Positions 20,650 to 33,113 of a stretch of DNA of 64,000 nucleotides are shown one piece after another. Each line of letters starts with the position of its first letter. Position 1 is the stretch's first letter. This stretch comes from Rozella allomycis CSF55. Taxonomy: Eukaryota > Rozellomycota. The DNA lies in the NCBI GenBank assembly GCA_000442015.1, contig KE561209.1, positions 28,170 through 92,169 on the forward strand, read 5' to 3'. The translations under genes and the position numbers were made by a program. Under the pieces are notes generated by a model. The model worked only from the letters and a program-made list of their open reading frames with translations, made no database searches and had not been told where the DNA came from.

Positions 20650-21310
20650 TCACTACAAAATCGATTACTCCTTGTCTTTTAAATTGTCCTCTATTTCTAG
20701 ATAAGTGGTTGGATCTATAGCTAGTGATCTCCATCACTGATGCCATCAAAGTACCATTCGTACGCGAAAATGCAAATTAAAATTAATTACAGCCAACAGT
20801 CGATAATATACTTAAATAATAAAACAAGATTTAATAATGATCATCATCTCAACCTCTTGTGACCTTGTCGAATAGTTGAGAGAGTTGTTCCTCTCTACAA
20901 ACTTCGGTCGGCTTTAAGTGTAAGGAAGTAAAAGATATTATCATCGATCCAGATCTAACATCATACATAGAAACCTATGNTCACTACAAAATCGATTACT
21001 CCTTGTCTTTTAAATTGTCCTCTATTTCTAGATAAGTGGTTGGATCTATAGCTAGTGATCTCCATCACTGATGCCATCAAAGTACCATTCGTACGCGAAA
21101 ATGCAAATTAAAATTAATTACAGCCAACAGTCGATAATATACTTAAATAATAAAACAAGATTTAATAATGATCATCATCTCAACCTCTTGTGACCTTGTC
21201 GAATAGTTGAGAGAGTTGTTCCTCTCTACAAACTTCGGTCGGCTTTAAGTGTAAGGAAGTAAAAGATATTATCATCGATCCAGATCTAACATCATACATA
21301 GAAACCTATG
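20650..21310. repeat. Exact 330-bp duplication across a gap: contig overlap
   Basis: 20650-20979 and 20981-21310 are identical and are separated only by the n at 20980. Perfect identity over 330 bp exactly at a scaffold join is the signature of two overlapping contig ends. The unit contains, in inverted orientation, the KPTEVCREEQLSQ-coding piece also seen at 7415-7485. Confidence 0.9.
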
Positions 21311-21431
21311 TAATGACAGATGACAAGAAAATTGATAATCAATATTGACAATCGCGTCAATCGAAGATAAGTATTTGCATAATTAATTAATAAAGAGAAT
21401 TTTTTACACTTATTCAATTCTTACATTCAAC

Positions 21432-22505
21432 ATGGACCAAATTTTACNAGAACTCGACCAACTAATAATAATCCACCGCCACGGCCACCGCACGCCTCTC
21501 CGCACGCGCCTCTCAGAAATCGAGCCCGACATTAAAAGATACGTGTGCAACCACGGCCACAACTGCTCACTTGGCGAGCTAACTGATCTCGGCAAGCTAA
21601 CAATGTACACGCAGGGCCGGCAAATCCGGCAAAAGTATTCCACTTTTTTCAAAAACCTTGAATTCACGCCCGAGAGTGTGTATATACGATCGACCAATTA
21701 TCCGCGAACGATACAGTCTGTGACGTTTCTGGCGCATGGGCTGTTTCCGTTTTATATGCATAGGAATGATGTGCCTGTGCATGTAGCGCATGATGAGAGT
21801 TTGTATCCGCATGCGTCAAAGTTTGAGTGTGAGGGGTATGTTGCGATGAAGCGGGAGTTTAGGAAGAATTATAGGAGGGTGACTGATGGGTATAGGAAGA
21901 GTATTGAGAAGCGGTACCATTATTTGCTTGATAAGATGGAGAGAAAGTCGTTGCATGGATTGTTTGATTCGTTGTATTGTAGGATGAAACATGGTAATTA
22001 TGGTTGAGTGAGTAAAATAGGATTGGCGTTGCCAGAGGGGATTAGTAGAAATAGTATTGAAGAGCTGGGGCAGTTTAGTGCCAAGGAGTGGTTTATGCCG
22101 TTTCAAGAGAGCGACATGTTTACCAGACTGGGGATTGGCAGAATGATTAAAGATATAAAAAGAGAAATTGATTTGAAAAGAAATGGAATGAATTTGAAAC
22201 TGTCGATATTTTCGTGTCATGATAGTTCGATAGGATCGTTGCTTGGAGCATTTAAAGTATTTGATGGCAGATGGCCAGACTTTGGAGCTTCGATAATATT
22301 AGAAGTGCAAAAGGATAAATTAGAGAATGAAAAATATGTTAGATTTGTTTACCAAGACAAGGCGATGGTATTACCGCAGTGTGCAGGACATTATCATGGC
22401 AAGGATGAAACGTTGTGTCAATTGAACAAGTTTAATGAAATATGTGAGAAAATGGTTCCTGTAGACTATGAAGGAGAATGTTCCAAGGTGAGAAGAAGGG
22501 AATAA
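21432..22505 (+). CDS. Histidine acid phosphatase-type enzyme
   Basis: Two exons, 21432-21993 and 22021-22505, are split by a 27-nt intron and give 348 residues. The catalytic RHGHRTPL lies at residues ~15-22 (family RHGxRxP), and the second catalytic motif appears as FSCHDSSIGSLLGAF (family HD). The splice joins RMKHG to LALPEGIS, as expected for the family's HG-P segment. No signal peptide precedes the RHG motif, unlike secreted or lysosomal acid phosphatases, so a cytosolic phosphomonoesterase (inositol-phosphate or phosphoprotein-like) is possible. An n at 21448, seven codons upstream of the motif, could hide extra N-terminal sequence. It converges on XPO2, with 88 bp between the stops. 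Confidence 0.85.
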
Positions 22506-22593
22506 AAGAGATTGAATAAAAGATTGATTTAAATTTTCTTGAATTAAAATAATTCTACATCTTAAACTTTTCTTTTCTAAACTATTCATTAAT

Positions 22594-25444
22594 TTATTGT
22601 AGCAATGATTGAATCTTTTGAGAAATTTCAGGATTAACGGCGGCTAATGCAGATTGGATCTAAATAAAAAAAGAAAAAAAAGATTACTTTTCCAGGATGA
22701 GCATTGAAAGAGGATTTCAAAACATGAGAAAAAGTGTCAATAGCGTTTGGCAATTGCAAGAATATTTTTTCGTTCCCTAGAGAGACTAGTTTGAATGAAA
22801 GTTGAATGTTTGAATCGTCATCAAAGAGAAAAGCATTTTCAGGGTCTTCTTGAACGTTTGATTGGGGAAGCCCTTGTAGAACATTTGAGATGAGGATTGG
22901 CAGGATTGAATCGTAGCCTTGTTGAAATAGTTGAGGGATTAAAAGTAAAAGTTTAGAGAAAGCATTTGAACAGAGATTTCTCTTGTATTTATCAGAAATT
23001 TTTGGAAGTTCAGGCAAGAGAATTTGTTGCATTAACATTATGAATAAATTTTGTTGGATTGATTCGATTGTGGAGAATAGAATTGGAGAGTTTGAATCGT
23101 TTGAAAGAATAAAAGTAGAAATGAAGATTGTTAGTTCATGAATGAATTTTGGAGTTTTGTTTGATTGTAATCTTTGGAATATTAACATGAAAACAGATTG
23201 AAGATATTGTTGATAGATTGAGATTGATAGATTTGAAACAATAGAGTCTAACAATTCAAAAGCTAAATGATCATAAGATTTTGATTGAACCAACTTTTGG
23301 AAAATTCCAAAATACATTTGAAGAAATTGTTGAGAAATAAAATTAGAATCAGCAATTAGAAATCCTTTTAATAGTTTAATAATTGAAGGAATGTTTGAAT
23401 TTGTTTCCCATAGAATTGGCTGTTGAATTATTGGTAAAAGTGATTTGTAAATTTCAGGAATGTTATTCTTATGGAAAGATAAAAGAATGTAATAAACTTG
23501 AAGAACATATGGAACAAAATCAGATACATCTTGAATTAGAATATTCTGTAAACATGGAATAATAACATTCTCAATTGTTAAAACAAAAGATGCATCAGTA
23601 TTCTTCAAAGTAGAAACTAGACATTCAAATAGATAATGATTGTATTTAGAGTTGATTAAACAGTTTGATGCTTCTGTGATATAATTCAATAATTTCTCAC
23701 AAATTATTTTGGATTTTTCAGAATTAATTTTCCCGCCTAAAAATAAAATTTTCCATAAAGTTCTAATAGCATATTCATTTGGTTTAATTTTTGTATCAAA
23801 ATCTAACAAATTAATCAAAGAAATTAAAATTTCATCCTTCAATAAAAATAAACTTTTTAGAAATAATTCATTCTTTAAATATTTCTCTAAACAAATAGAA
23901 GAATAAGTTTTAACAATTGAATTATTATTCTTTAATAATCCTAGAAGAATATTTGGCAATTTATTTGAAATGTTTAATTGATTTCTAAAAATGATTAAAA
24001 ATTTAATTTCTGCAACTAAAATCATTGGATGTGAATTATTGTTTTCTAATTCATTCAAAATATTTTCTTCAAAGAAATTTTGAATATTCAAATTTTTATT
24101 AATCTGGCTAATCCCTTGCTGTGTCAATTGACCCTTCATGGCTATTGACATGAACGTATGCACAGCTGTATCTTTAGATATCCAATCTTTATTATTTTTA
24201 TTAAAATTTAAACATTCATTAATATAATTCAAAAACAATGGCGTCAACTGAACTTCAAAATGAGTCATCAATCCTCTAATCAACTCACTAGCTGATCTTC
24301 TTCTGGTATCCAAATCTGATCCCTCCAAATCCTTCCTTATAAACTCCAATGGCTCATCTTCAAACTGCTCCAAATCTTCTTCTCTCGCTTGCATATTCGG
24401 TAATATAATCTTTTCACAAATATTCTTTATTATTTCTTCATTCTCCAAATATTTCACATGTCTAGGATGCTTCGACACTGACGTCAATATTTGTATCGCA
24501 TGTCCCATCAATATATCATACTTTGTATCCTTGCCCAAACTCATCAACAAACTCCATATCTTTTCTATAAAACTAGGCAACATGGTAAACTCTTCCTCAT
24601 ATCTCGTCAAATACAAATCTACTATATCACATATCACACTCTTAATCTTCTCAACAACTACACTCCCCTCCCTCTCAACCCATCCATTCTCATACAACAC
24701 ATACTTTTCAAACACCCCCATAAACTCTTTCATATTCTCCTCTATAAACGCTGGCAAATCTTGGCAACTCAAACAATAAAATATCTTGCTCAACAAAAAC
24801 ATCCCCTCCAACGCAGCTTTCATCTCACCATCCTCCCTCTTCTCCGCAATCTTCACATCAGTCGCCTTCAACAACTCCAACATCGGTCGCGCAAACGTCT
24901 CCATCACATAATTAATCTCACTAAACAATTTATTCGTCCTAAACTCATGTCGGTACTTTTTAAATATCCCATACAAGGTACTCAATATCACATTGTTCTG
25001 CACATAATCACCACTCAACATCCCCACAAGCCCCGGTACCAACTCGGCCCAATTCTCAGGAAAATCCCTCTGCGCTATCAACACAATCGCTTCACTCAAC
25101 TGCATCTGCACTGCACGCACCTTGATTCCAACCAGCAACCCAACTATCCTCCCCTTCACCATCACACGCATCCCCTCACTCACTTCCTCACTCTCAGCAT
25201 TCCAGTTCGCCTTTACATAATTCTTCAAATGGATAGCACTCGCCAGCTTCAAATTCACATCCACTCCCCCATTCTCTAGCAATGCAAACACTCCAGATAC
25301 AAAATTAGGATCATTTTCAAGACCCTTCAACACCTTTTCTCCCATCTTTTGCGTAGCCGGATTCATAGTATTTAACAGGGCTTGCGTCATCGTATTCACA
25401 AGTGCATCAACTGGGTTTGGAAAATGAAAATCGTTACTGCTCAT
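22594..25444 (-). CDS. CSE1: Exportin-2 (CSE1/CAS), importin-alpha re-exporter
   Basis: ATG 25444, one 28-nt intron (22660-22687), then a last exon 22594-22659 give 940 residues, close to the ~960 of yeast and human proteins. The N terminus has the importin-beta Ran-binding pattern (LLNTMNPATQKMGEKVLKGL, then LASAIHLKNYVKANW). RDFPENWAELVPGLVGML follows, a hallmark of CSE1, and HEAT-like helical repeats run to the end (ALAAVNPEISQKIQ). CSE1 returns importin-alpha from nucleus to cytoplasm with RanGTP. Leu/Ile/Asn-rich composition reflects AT bias. The open 262-codon frame on the other strand is a shadow. Confidence 0.93.
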
Positions 25445-25775
25445 TTGGAATTTCTAGAATGTTTACTAACAGGGGTCTCGCAATTGTAAAGAAAATATTT
25501 AAAATGTAAAAACAAGATGAAAACAAGTTGAGTTTAGTTAAAATACATTGTTAATTGAATACACATGTAAATGTGACATGTGAACTTCTATGGAGCAAAT
25601 GTTAATGTCACAGTAGATTTTGTTTTCTTCGAGAAAAATTTATATCATATCACATATGTAACTATTTAGTTTTCAAGCATCTGCATATTCATTATAGATC
25701 CTATATTTACTTACTTCATATTCGAAGGTTCAATATTTTTTCTCTAACTTAGATTTATATCCTATTCGATCAACG
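25445..25775. other. Intergenic spacer between XPO2 and tRNA-Val
   Basis: AT-rich, with no frames or repeats of note. It presumably holds the XPO2 promoter (minus strand). Confidence 0.4.
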
Positions 25776-25849
25776 GTTCTCATGGTGTAGTTGGTTATCA
25801 CATCTGCTTAACACGCAGAAGGCCTCCAGTTCAAGTCTGGATGAGAACA
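25776..25849 (+). tRNA. tRNA-Val (anticodon AAC), no intron
   Basis: Acceptor GTTCTCA pairs perfectly with TGAGAAC (25842-25848), with discriminator A. The D arm is GTG...CAC with TAGTTGG. The anticodon stem TCTGC/GCAGA encloses loop TTAACAC, giving anticodon AAC (valine, GUU codons). The T arm TCCAG/CTGGA encloses TTCAAGT. A-box-like TGGTGTAGTTGG and B-box-like GTTCAAGTC internal promoters fit RNA polymerase III, and a T-run (GTTTTTTATTTT) follows downstream. CCA is not encoded. Confidence 0.95.
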
Positions 25850-25985
25850 TTTTCTAAAATTTTATAGTTTTTTATTTTACTTATACAAACATTTTAAAAG
25901 GATCGAATCGAATGTCAAATGGTATATCGCACAGTCAAATTGCTACTTATTATGGCACTCACTAAATCAGATCATTTTTCCTGAC

Positions 25986-28900
25986 ATGAAATCAAAAGTT
26001 AGCATTGATATTACCAAGATTACAACTTTCTATTGCTTTGTGTGCCTCGGTAATTACTCAAAATCTACACTATCAAGTTGCATTCTCAGGTGCGTTTTGC
26101 ATTTCAATGTCCAAAAACTATAAATCGATTTTGAAGAATGAATTCTTTGGATTTCCTGAAGTAAAAGACAAAAAGGTTTCAAATATTAGGAATTTTTCCC
26201 CAGTATATCTGCAGTAATAGGAGANGAATCGATTTTGAAGAATGAATTCTTTGGGTTTCCTGACGTAAAAGAGAAAAGGGTTTCAAATATTAGGAATTTT
26301 TCCCCAGTATATCTGCAGCCATAGGAGATACCTTTCCAGCAAGACCATTCTTTCAATTTGTAATTGCGCTTAATGCTGCTCCCAAATTGATCATTTTATT
26401 CATGCTGGCCATGAGCCAGTCACTGGTCAATACTGCTCTATACGCCATGCAAATCTTTTTGGCGGCGGGATGGATCTTTGTTTCTTCTTCGGATAACTTG
26501 TTCTTTCATGAAATGTTTATGATTAGCTTTCTACTGGTGACTACATTGTTTCAAACATATCATGTTACCACGGAGAGGAAGAATCGAAAACTTTATACGC
26601 TATTTTTCATTAAGGCAGTTTTTGTAGCGTCCATGATTCACTTTTATATCAAACACAAATCGAAAGTGCCAGGAGGTAAATTGACAAATTGAATTCGATA
26701 GGGTATTCAATATATTCAATTTTCGAATGGTGTCTGATACCAATAGAAGTACTTTTAGAATGTCACATTTTGGAACAAGTTCTTGGGTCCCGGGATTCAG
26801 TTTTAGAGTTCCAAATAAGGGGTCCGATTAACCTTAACCTTGGCCATTTTGATGTTGCGTTGAACACAATCAAGTGTAATAATTCCAGTTTGTTCACAAA
26901 GACTTTTATTTTTGGATTGCATTTACATCGCTCCCACAAGCTATATGGTACTTTCCATTGTGGAAGTTAGGATATTCTGGAATTGAGCTCTTTTTATTGT
27001 GTTATCTCTCTCCCTTAATTTTGGTATTTGAAAAGCTGCGAGAGTATTCGAAGAAATATTGCACACAATTTTGGGGCATGGGAATTTTGTTGGCAACAAT
27101 TTTAGCGTCATCAAATGTTATCCGAAATGTGTCTCCTTTGTCAAGAGTTTTATTCATTAGTATGGGGTGCACTTTAATGATTATCGCATTCTTCACGGAG
27201 CTCATTCACGAGCCCAATTGCTCGCTTGAAGACTTTGTATTATCTAATATACTTGGATTGCTCTTAAACGTGATTATAAAATTAATACATTTTTCTGAAA
27301 ACCCAGTAAAATTATGCAAACATTCTAATGCCAGTTTGCACCATTCACATACAATAACTTTATCTTTACCGTTTTTGTTCCTCTTGTTTCTATTTGGCTA
27401 ATTATGAAGTTGGATGGAAAGAGAAACGCAGGCACCGATTCTAGCAAAGCGAAAGAAAGAAGTTCTATTGGATTGAATCCACTGGCAGGTGTTAGCTTTG
27501 GTATTGCATTATTCATATTGACAACTTTTGCTACGGATCCAGGTACGTTGATCAGGTATTCAAATTATGTTGCATCCAATATCAACAATGAGTAAATGAA
27601 TCTATTCCTACTTAATATTAAGGATATTTGTAATAAGCGCTGGAATTATCCTGTCATCGTTATTAGTTTTTGACATTATAAGAAAAGGGTTATTAAAGGC
27701 GATGATCGTCAGTGGAATATGTTTTTTGTTTTTTCTAAAGACCCAGAATCTTAAATTTGCATTCTTTTCCTTGCCTTTTATATTCTACATTTATTTCAAG
27801 TCATTGATTTTCCTTCACGATTGCCAATCTTATTTTAATCCATTTATTTCCATGTTCACATATTTATGTCTTATTTTGGCTCACCTCTACACAGTCGCAT
27901 TTGCTTTTGTTCCATTGGGAACATACTTTAGGGAAAAGACAATTCATATTTTTGTAACTGCAATAATTTTCATTGGGTGGATATCTTTCAATGATAAGAA
28001 AGTGGAGAATTTTGGAAGGAAATCCTATACAATGAGAAAAGCATTAGCGATTGTGTATATCCTAATTACAGGTATATTCTCTTTTCATAGGAGAACTCAT
28101 TTTGACTTTAATGGCTCAACCATAAAGGAATTCACTAAGGCGCCTGAATTGCCTATGCCGNTTGCCAATGCCGATGAAGAATTCAATGCGTGAATTATCA
28201 ATTTCAGAATCGTTACCAATATTTAGAGTAGCAATATGGACAGTTCACTTTGGAATTGGAAACGATGGGTTGTATTCGAGTCAGAGAATAGCAGATGCGA
28301 TAAAATTATTAAATGTTGATGTTATTGGATTGTTGGAAACTGATGCGATGAGAATAGTAATGGGAAACAGAGATTTACCCCTTTCCATAAACCAATATCT
28401 AAACTATCACATAAGTTATGGACCTTCCACTCTAAACCACACTTGGGGATGCTCTCTAATCTCCCGTTATCCTATTGTGTCTGTTAAAAACTACAATCTT
28501 CCTTCCCCGGATGGCGAAATTGCTTGTGCTATTCATGCGACGTTAAATATTACAAATTACTTGGTGGATGTTGTGGTAAGTATTCCCCGTTTCTGAAAAG
28601 GCTGATATCTCACAACGGACAGGAAGAGACTCCTCTCGATAGAAAATTACAGAGTGAAATGCTAGCCAAGTTAATTTCAAGCATTAGCAGACCGGTTATC
28701 TTTCTTGGATATGTGGTAGCAAAACCTCACAGTGAAGAATACCATCGCCTGTTTGAAAAACAGGGCTCACTTGGTCCGTTAGTTGATATTGACGAAACTG
28801 ATAATGATCGATGGTAGAAATTTATAAATGTGTAAAAATAGGTGTCAATATATTGGCTTCAAAGGAAATAATATTCATAAAATGACTTACGCAAGAATAA

Positions 28901-29130
28901 GTCATGCCAGAATTTCAGACACAGAAATTCAAGCAGCATCATTCGTACTAGCTAATGAAACAATGAAGCATGATAAACTCCAAAAAATATTTAAAAAGAC
29001 TGTTTTGTCTTTGAAAAGTGATCCGATGTCAGAGTATCTTAAGAGATTGACTTTTTCGCAGAAATTGTTTAATGCTAGATCTGAAGACGAGCATTATTTT
29101 CATTACGTGAGATATTTTTACGCAGAATAA
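25986..29130 (+). CDS. CWH43: CWH43 family GPI-anchor lipid remodelling protein
   Basis: The multi-exon gene starts at ATG 25986. Clear introns: 26050-26077, 26161-26189, 26676-26701, 26876-26901, 28814-28841, plus others near 27380, 27560 and 28570 that I could not close cleanly. The N-terminal PGAP2/FRAG1-like part shows GFPEEFFPSISAAIGD, YSIYSIFEW and WIAFTSLPQAIWYFPLW. Many membrane helices follow, then a C-terminal endonuclease/phosphatase-like domain: VAIWTVHFGIGNDGLY, DVIGLLETD, SHNGQEETPLDRKLQSE, VIFLGYVVAKP and DRWCQYIGF...TYARISHARISDTEIQ. This is the full CWH43 architecture; in yeast it swaps GPI-anchor lipid for ceramide in the ER. Gaps at 26225 and 28161 carry short overlaps. Frame breaks near 28570 may be sequence errors or an unusual intron. 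Confidence 0.88.
26123..26328. repeat. Unmerged ~102-bp contig overlap around gap 26225
   Basis: 26123-26224 and 26227-26328 are ~95% identical, both carrying the same exon end and 29-nt intron of CWH43. The few mismatches (for example CCTGAA versus CCTGAC at the splice site) could be allelic or end-of-read errors. Only one copy belongs in the gene; in the first copy TAATAGGAGA replaces CCATAGGAGA. Confidence 0.8.
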
Positions 29131-29177
29131 ATTAATTATTAATCAAAAATATTTTATTTATCAATTTGAAACCTCTT

Positions 29178-31181
29178 CTAATCTAAAGCCAATGATGAAA
29201 CAACTAATTTATCAACAGAGCTTTTCTTTTGAAATCTACCTATTGAATTGGCTACTCTTATAAAGTTTGACGTGAAATTAGACTTTACGGACCAGATCCC
29301 TGCTTTTTCAAGTTGCCCATCGTCCGGTTCGGATTGCAAAGAGATTGAGAGAAGAGTTGATTCATAATCTTGTTCCAAATCCAGTTTCTTGCTTGCCTGA
29401 TCTATTTGACGGTCTAAGTATTCGTATATCTGATAGTCGAAATGCATATTTTCCTGCACATTTAGTTTTTTGCTATTCCATTCTTGAATTATTTTTGAGA
29501 TGGAGGTTAACGTTTGATAATTTACCAAACCATTGTCGTCATAAAGAGGTTCATTTTCTATTTTTCCAAGAATATCATTGTAAACATGTTCTAAAGATTG
29601 GATGAATGATGTTAAAGTAGCAGTGTATCTTTTGTACGCCTTGAAGTTGTTGTCAGGGCTAGTGATTGAATTAATTCTATTCCACATTTTCATGAAGACT
29701 TCTTTAATTCTGTTCCATGTTTTCCTCATCCTTTTGACTGGCTCCATATTTAAAGCGGCCACAACGGCGAAACAAGTTTCCATATTTCCCCATTGATAAC
29801 AAAGCTAGTTTTAAAAAGAAGAATGAAATTACATGACCGACTGATATAAAATAATTTACAAGAGACACGCGATTAATTAAATCTGGGCAGCTGCAAATAG
29901 AGTGGGCGATCCAAATGGTAGTCTTTTCGCTATGTTCTGTTGTTGATTTGAAATAATTCTTATGTGGTTCAGTATCACTCATTGAGTAATAAAAATCCAG
30001 TGGAGTAATTGATAAACATTGGAATGTCTTGATCAATGTCATTTGCCTTGCTAAATTGACAGGATTTATAGTTGTAATATTTTCAATAGAAAATGATACA
30101 TTCAATGATTTAATTTGAGACGTTTTTTGAATATCTTGGCTTCGTTGATCACAATCGTCCAAGGAAAGGGTCTTCAGAGAATCCAGGAATGTCGATTTGC
30201 GATTTTTCATTGCTTCCGGTTTTAAAATTATTGAAGATTTTGAAGTTAAAAGTTTAAAAGGATTAAAGGATCTAGGAGCTTGTCTCGTATTCTTTACAAA
30301 CTCGCGTCTTTGTTTTCCACGGGGAAATTCACCATTATGTTTCATGGTTAATTCTTTGTAAGCCTTTTGGCCAACTAGGATTGTTTCGTCAAAGCAAAGT
30401 TTTGGAGAGTTGGAGAGCCTTTCTTTGATTAAAACAGAAATGTGGTTGGCTAAATCTTGCAAGTATGAAAATTTGTTTGAAGAAAGTTCAATTTCTACAA
30501 AATCTTGAATGAGATCTACTAAAGTTTCATTTCTCTCTAAAGAATACGCATAATCATGTATCCATCTGTAAATTATATTAATAATTCCAAACAATTTAAC
30601 TTCATCTGTCTGGCTAACAAACTTCTTCCACATTTCTTCAAAAAGTTGAACATCCGAAATAATAAAGCTTGACACTGTAAAAAAGTCATTTAAAAATTCT
30701 TCATTTAAGCTTCCATCATCGGGAAATAACTTTGCAATCAATTCTTCTATGGGTAAAAACTTTTCAGCCTTTGAGTTGCTTGTAAAATTGGATTCTTCAA
30801 CTACCACCGGAAGAGATTTAAATTTTTCTTCTTTAGTTTTTTGAATTTTAGAATAATTTGGAGGAGTTTGCGTAAAATCAGTTTCAAATGTTTCGTTTTC
30901 TTTCNAGTTTCAAATGTTTCGTTCTCTTTCCATTCAATAGAATCATGAAAGTTTGTTCTTGTTATTTCACATTTTGAACTTTCATCTTCATCATCCCATT
31001 CTATTGAAGGATATGAATTTGTGTCATCAAAAGGATTTGTAGTAGTGGCTGTTAAACTATTTTCAGGAAGATTCGGTCGTTTAGGCAGTGTCATAATTTC
31101 GTTTATATTTTTTATGGGAATGCTATTTTCCCTACAACTATTTTCAGATTCATCAAAATTATTGTTTGAAAAAGAAGACAT
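29178..31181 (-). CDS. Ras guanine-nucleotide exchange factor (REM + CDC25 domains)
   Basis: It starts at ATG 31181, has one 28-nt intron at 29805-29832 and ends at 29178; about 650 residues. The N terminus is low-complexity and Ser/Asn-rich. A REM-like region (about residues 140-250) contains FLPIEELIAKLFPDDG and VKLFGIINIIYRWIHDYAY. The CDC25 domain shows LARQMTLIKTFQCLSITPLD, WIAHSICSC, RVSLVNYFISVGHLCYQWG across the intron, then CFAVVAALNMEPVKRMRKTW. It would switch on a Ras/Rap-type GTPase. The gap at 30905 is flanked by a ~23 bp overlap that duplicates ETFET-coding bases. It shares a short spacer (69 bp) with the next minus-strand gene. Confidence 0.88.
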
Positions 31182-31250
31182 ATGGTGGCTTGGGTGGCAC
31201 TGCTGTACAAGTAAACAAGATTTGTCACTTCAAAAATGGCAAAAAGAGAT

Positions 31251-33113
31251 TTATTCAAGATATAAAAGACTTCCTTTTTCAATTTTGCAATTAATGGCAT
31301 TCATTTCTGAAATGAATTTGCGATCATGAGTGACAATCAATGCAGCACCTGAATACTGGCGTAAAGCATCTATTAATGCTTGAATAGAGTCCATATCCAA
31401 GTGATTAGTAGGTTCATCAAGCAACAGAAGATTTGGGTGAGAAATAGTTTCAACTGCCAACATGAGTCTGGTCAATTGTCCACCAGATAATGTAGAAATC
31501 TCATGTAGAACAGTAGGATGTTTCAAAGTAAACGAAGCTAAATGACTGCGACATTGATGTTCTGTCCATGTTGGTGCTTTTGTATGGATCAATTCCAAGG
31601 GGCACATCTTCATTCCTTGCAATGATGACTGGTTTTGCCTTACATATCCAATTTTAAGATCTGAGTGATACGATATACTACCTGTTTTAGGTTTTAATGC
31701 CCCATAAATCAAATCTACAAGCGTTGACTTTCCTTGCCCATTGGCTCCTGTTAGCACAACTTTTGTCCCCATTTCAATAGTTAAAGATATCTTTGAAAGC
31801 AAAGCGTTGCTCTCGTAGCTAAAAGAGACATTTTCTAATGAAACCAATGGAGCCGCGTGCTTGAGATGTGTTGGCGCTGGAAGGCACCATTCAAATGAGC
31901 CATCTTGTTCTTCCAGCTCTACGTCGTCTCTTAGAGAATTATGAAACCCCGGTCTGTCTCTATTAAGTTTAAATCTATGCCCCTTTTCATTTCGTTCAAA
32001 TCCCAACCTTTCTTCTAGTTTCTTTTTCCTGCTAGCGACAGCAGCCAATTTCTTATCATCGCCTTTGCTCTTTGCTTGCTTCATGCCTTTTTCAATAGAT
32101 TTTTGCATGTGAATCCTCTTTCTCTCAATACCATCATGCATTCTTTCCATATACTTTGCCTTGTTAAGGACAGTTTCTTCAAATGTATCATAATTTCCAT
32201 CATAGCTTGTAAAACTTTTATTTCTTAGCAATATTACCCCTTGTGCAACTGAATTAAGAAACTCACGATCATGAGAAACTACTAGAATCGTTACGTTCAC
32301 TAGAGAATTCAGATAATTTTCCAACCACTCTATTGCTTTAATGTCAAGTCCATTCGTAGGTTCATCAAGAAATAATACATCGGGTTCAACAAATAACGCT
32401 TGTGCCAAAGCAGCACGTTTTTTCCATCCTCCTGAAAATGAGCTGTATGGATCTTCAAGCCTAGATTTAGGAAACCCTAAACCTCGTAAAATCTTTTTGG
32501 CTTTCGTTAGAAAGTTGTTAGGTTCAAGCAGTTGATACTCTAATTCAATATCTTGTAACAATTCATGTGTCTTTATTATCAAATCTTCTTCTGTCATATC
32601 ACTTTCAAATAAATCATTATAGTCTCTTTCAAGCTGAATTAGATTTTCTCTCTCCTGTTTGCCTCTTGCACCACTAATCTTTGTCACCTTGTTTCGCGCT
32701 ATTCTTAATTTTCTCTCATGTCTCTTCAAAAGAACTTGTTTCAAGTTTTTGTGCGATGACTCTAGCATCATCTTTTCCCAAATTACGTTTTGGGCAAATT
32801 CGTGGCCTTTAATAACATAATCTGTCACTGATATGTTTTCAAGGTCTAGAACATCTTCAATTTGTTGCAAGTGGAATACTCGAAGACTAGAATCCAAAAG
32901 AAAAACATCCACCAGTATCTTCATAAATATTGATTTTCCTAGGCCGTTTCTCCCGATAAGTGCAAAATGACTATTAGTTGGAAGTTGAAAATTTGCATTC
33001 GCCAAAAGGGTATTATTATCTACAGTCAATGTAAGATCTTGAATGTCTATCACAAGGGAACTATTGTCAGTAATAGAGAATCGAGTAGATTGGTATTGAA
33101 CATCGATAGACAT
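31251..33113 (-). CDS. ABC-F family twin-ATPase (ribosome-associated type)
   Basis: The first ATG in frame is 33113 (sequence upstream is open to 33174 but lacks ATG), giving 620 residues. The two ATP-binding cassettes carry Walker A GRNGLGKS and GANGQGKST, signatures SFSGGWKKRAALAQAL and LSGGQLTRLMLAVE, and Walker B VLFLDEPTNGLD and LLLLDEPTNHLD. They are joined by a basic coiled linker (about residues 330-420) with no membrane segments. This is the ABC-F layout; fungal relatives GCN20, ARB1 and NEW1 act on ribosomes. The linker motif RPGFHNSL and the short N terminus do not let me place it as a strict orthologue of any of these. No introns were found. Confidence 0.9.
   Translation of the reverse strand: MSIDVQYQSTRFSITDNSSLVIDIQDLTLTVDNNTLLANANFQLPTNSHFALIGRNGLGKSIFMKILVDVFLLDSSLRVFHLQQIEDVLDLENISVTDYVIKGHEFAQNVIWEKMMLESSHKNLKQVLLKRHERKLRIARNKVTKISGARGKQERENLIQLERDYNDLFESDMTEEDLIIKTHELLQDIELEYQLLEPNNFLTKAKKILRGLGFPKSRLEDPYSSFSGGWKKRAALAQALFVEPDVLFLDEPTNGLDIKAIEWLENYLNSLVNVTILVVSHDREFLNSVAQGVILLRNKSFTSYDGNYDTFEETVLNKAKYMERMHDGIERKRIHMQKSIEKGMKQAKSKGDDKKLAAVASRKKKLEERLGFERNEKGHRFKLNRDRPGFHNSLRDDVELEEQDGSFEWCLPAPTHLKHAAPLVSLENVSFSYESNALLSKISLTIEMGTKVVLTGANGQGKSTLVDLIYGALKPKTGSISYHSDLKIGYVRQNQSSLQGMKMCPLELIHTKAPTWTEHQCRSHLASFTLKHPTVLHEISTLSGGQLTRLMLAVETISHPNLLLLDEPTNHLDMDSIQALIDALRQYSGAALIVTHDRKFISEMNAINCKIEKGSLLYLE

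Noticed and set aside
20650-21310. Recent segmental duplication
   Set aside because: Perfect identity and a gap exactly at the junction make an unmerged contig overlap much more likely.
21994-22020. Internal TGA as readthrough or selenocysteine in the acid phosphatase
   Set aside because: The TGA lies in a 27-nt GT-AG intron whose removal restores the family motif.
24491-25279. 262-codon open frame on the plus strand
   Set aside because: It lies wholly inside the XPO2/CSE1 coding region on the other strand. Its His/Gln/Leu/Thr-rich composition is what antisense of Asn/Glu/Lys/Met-rich coding gives. No domain.
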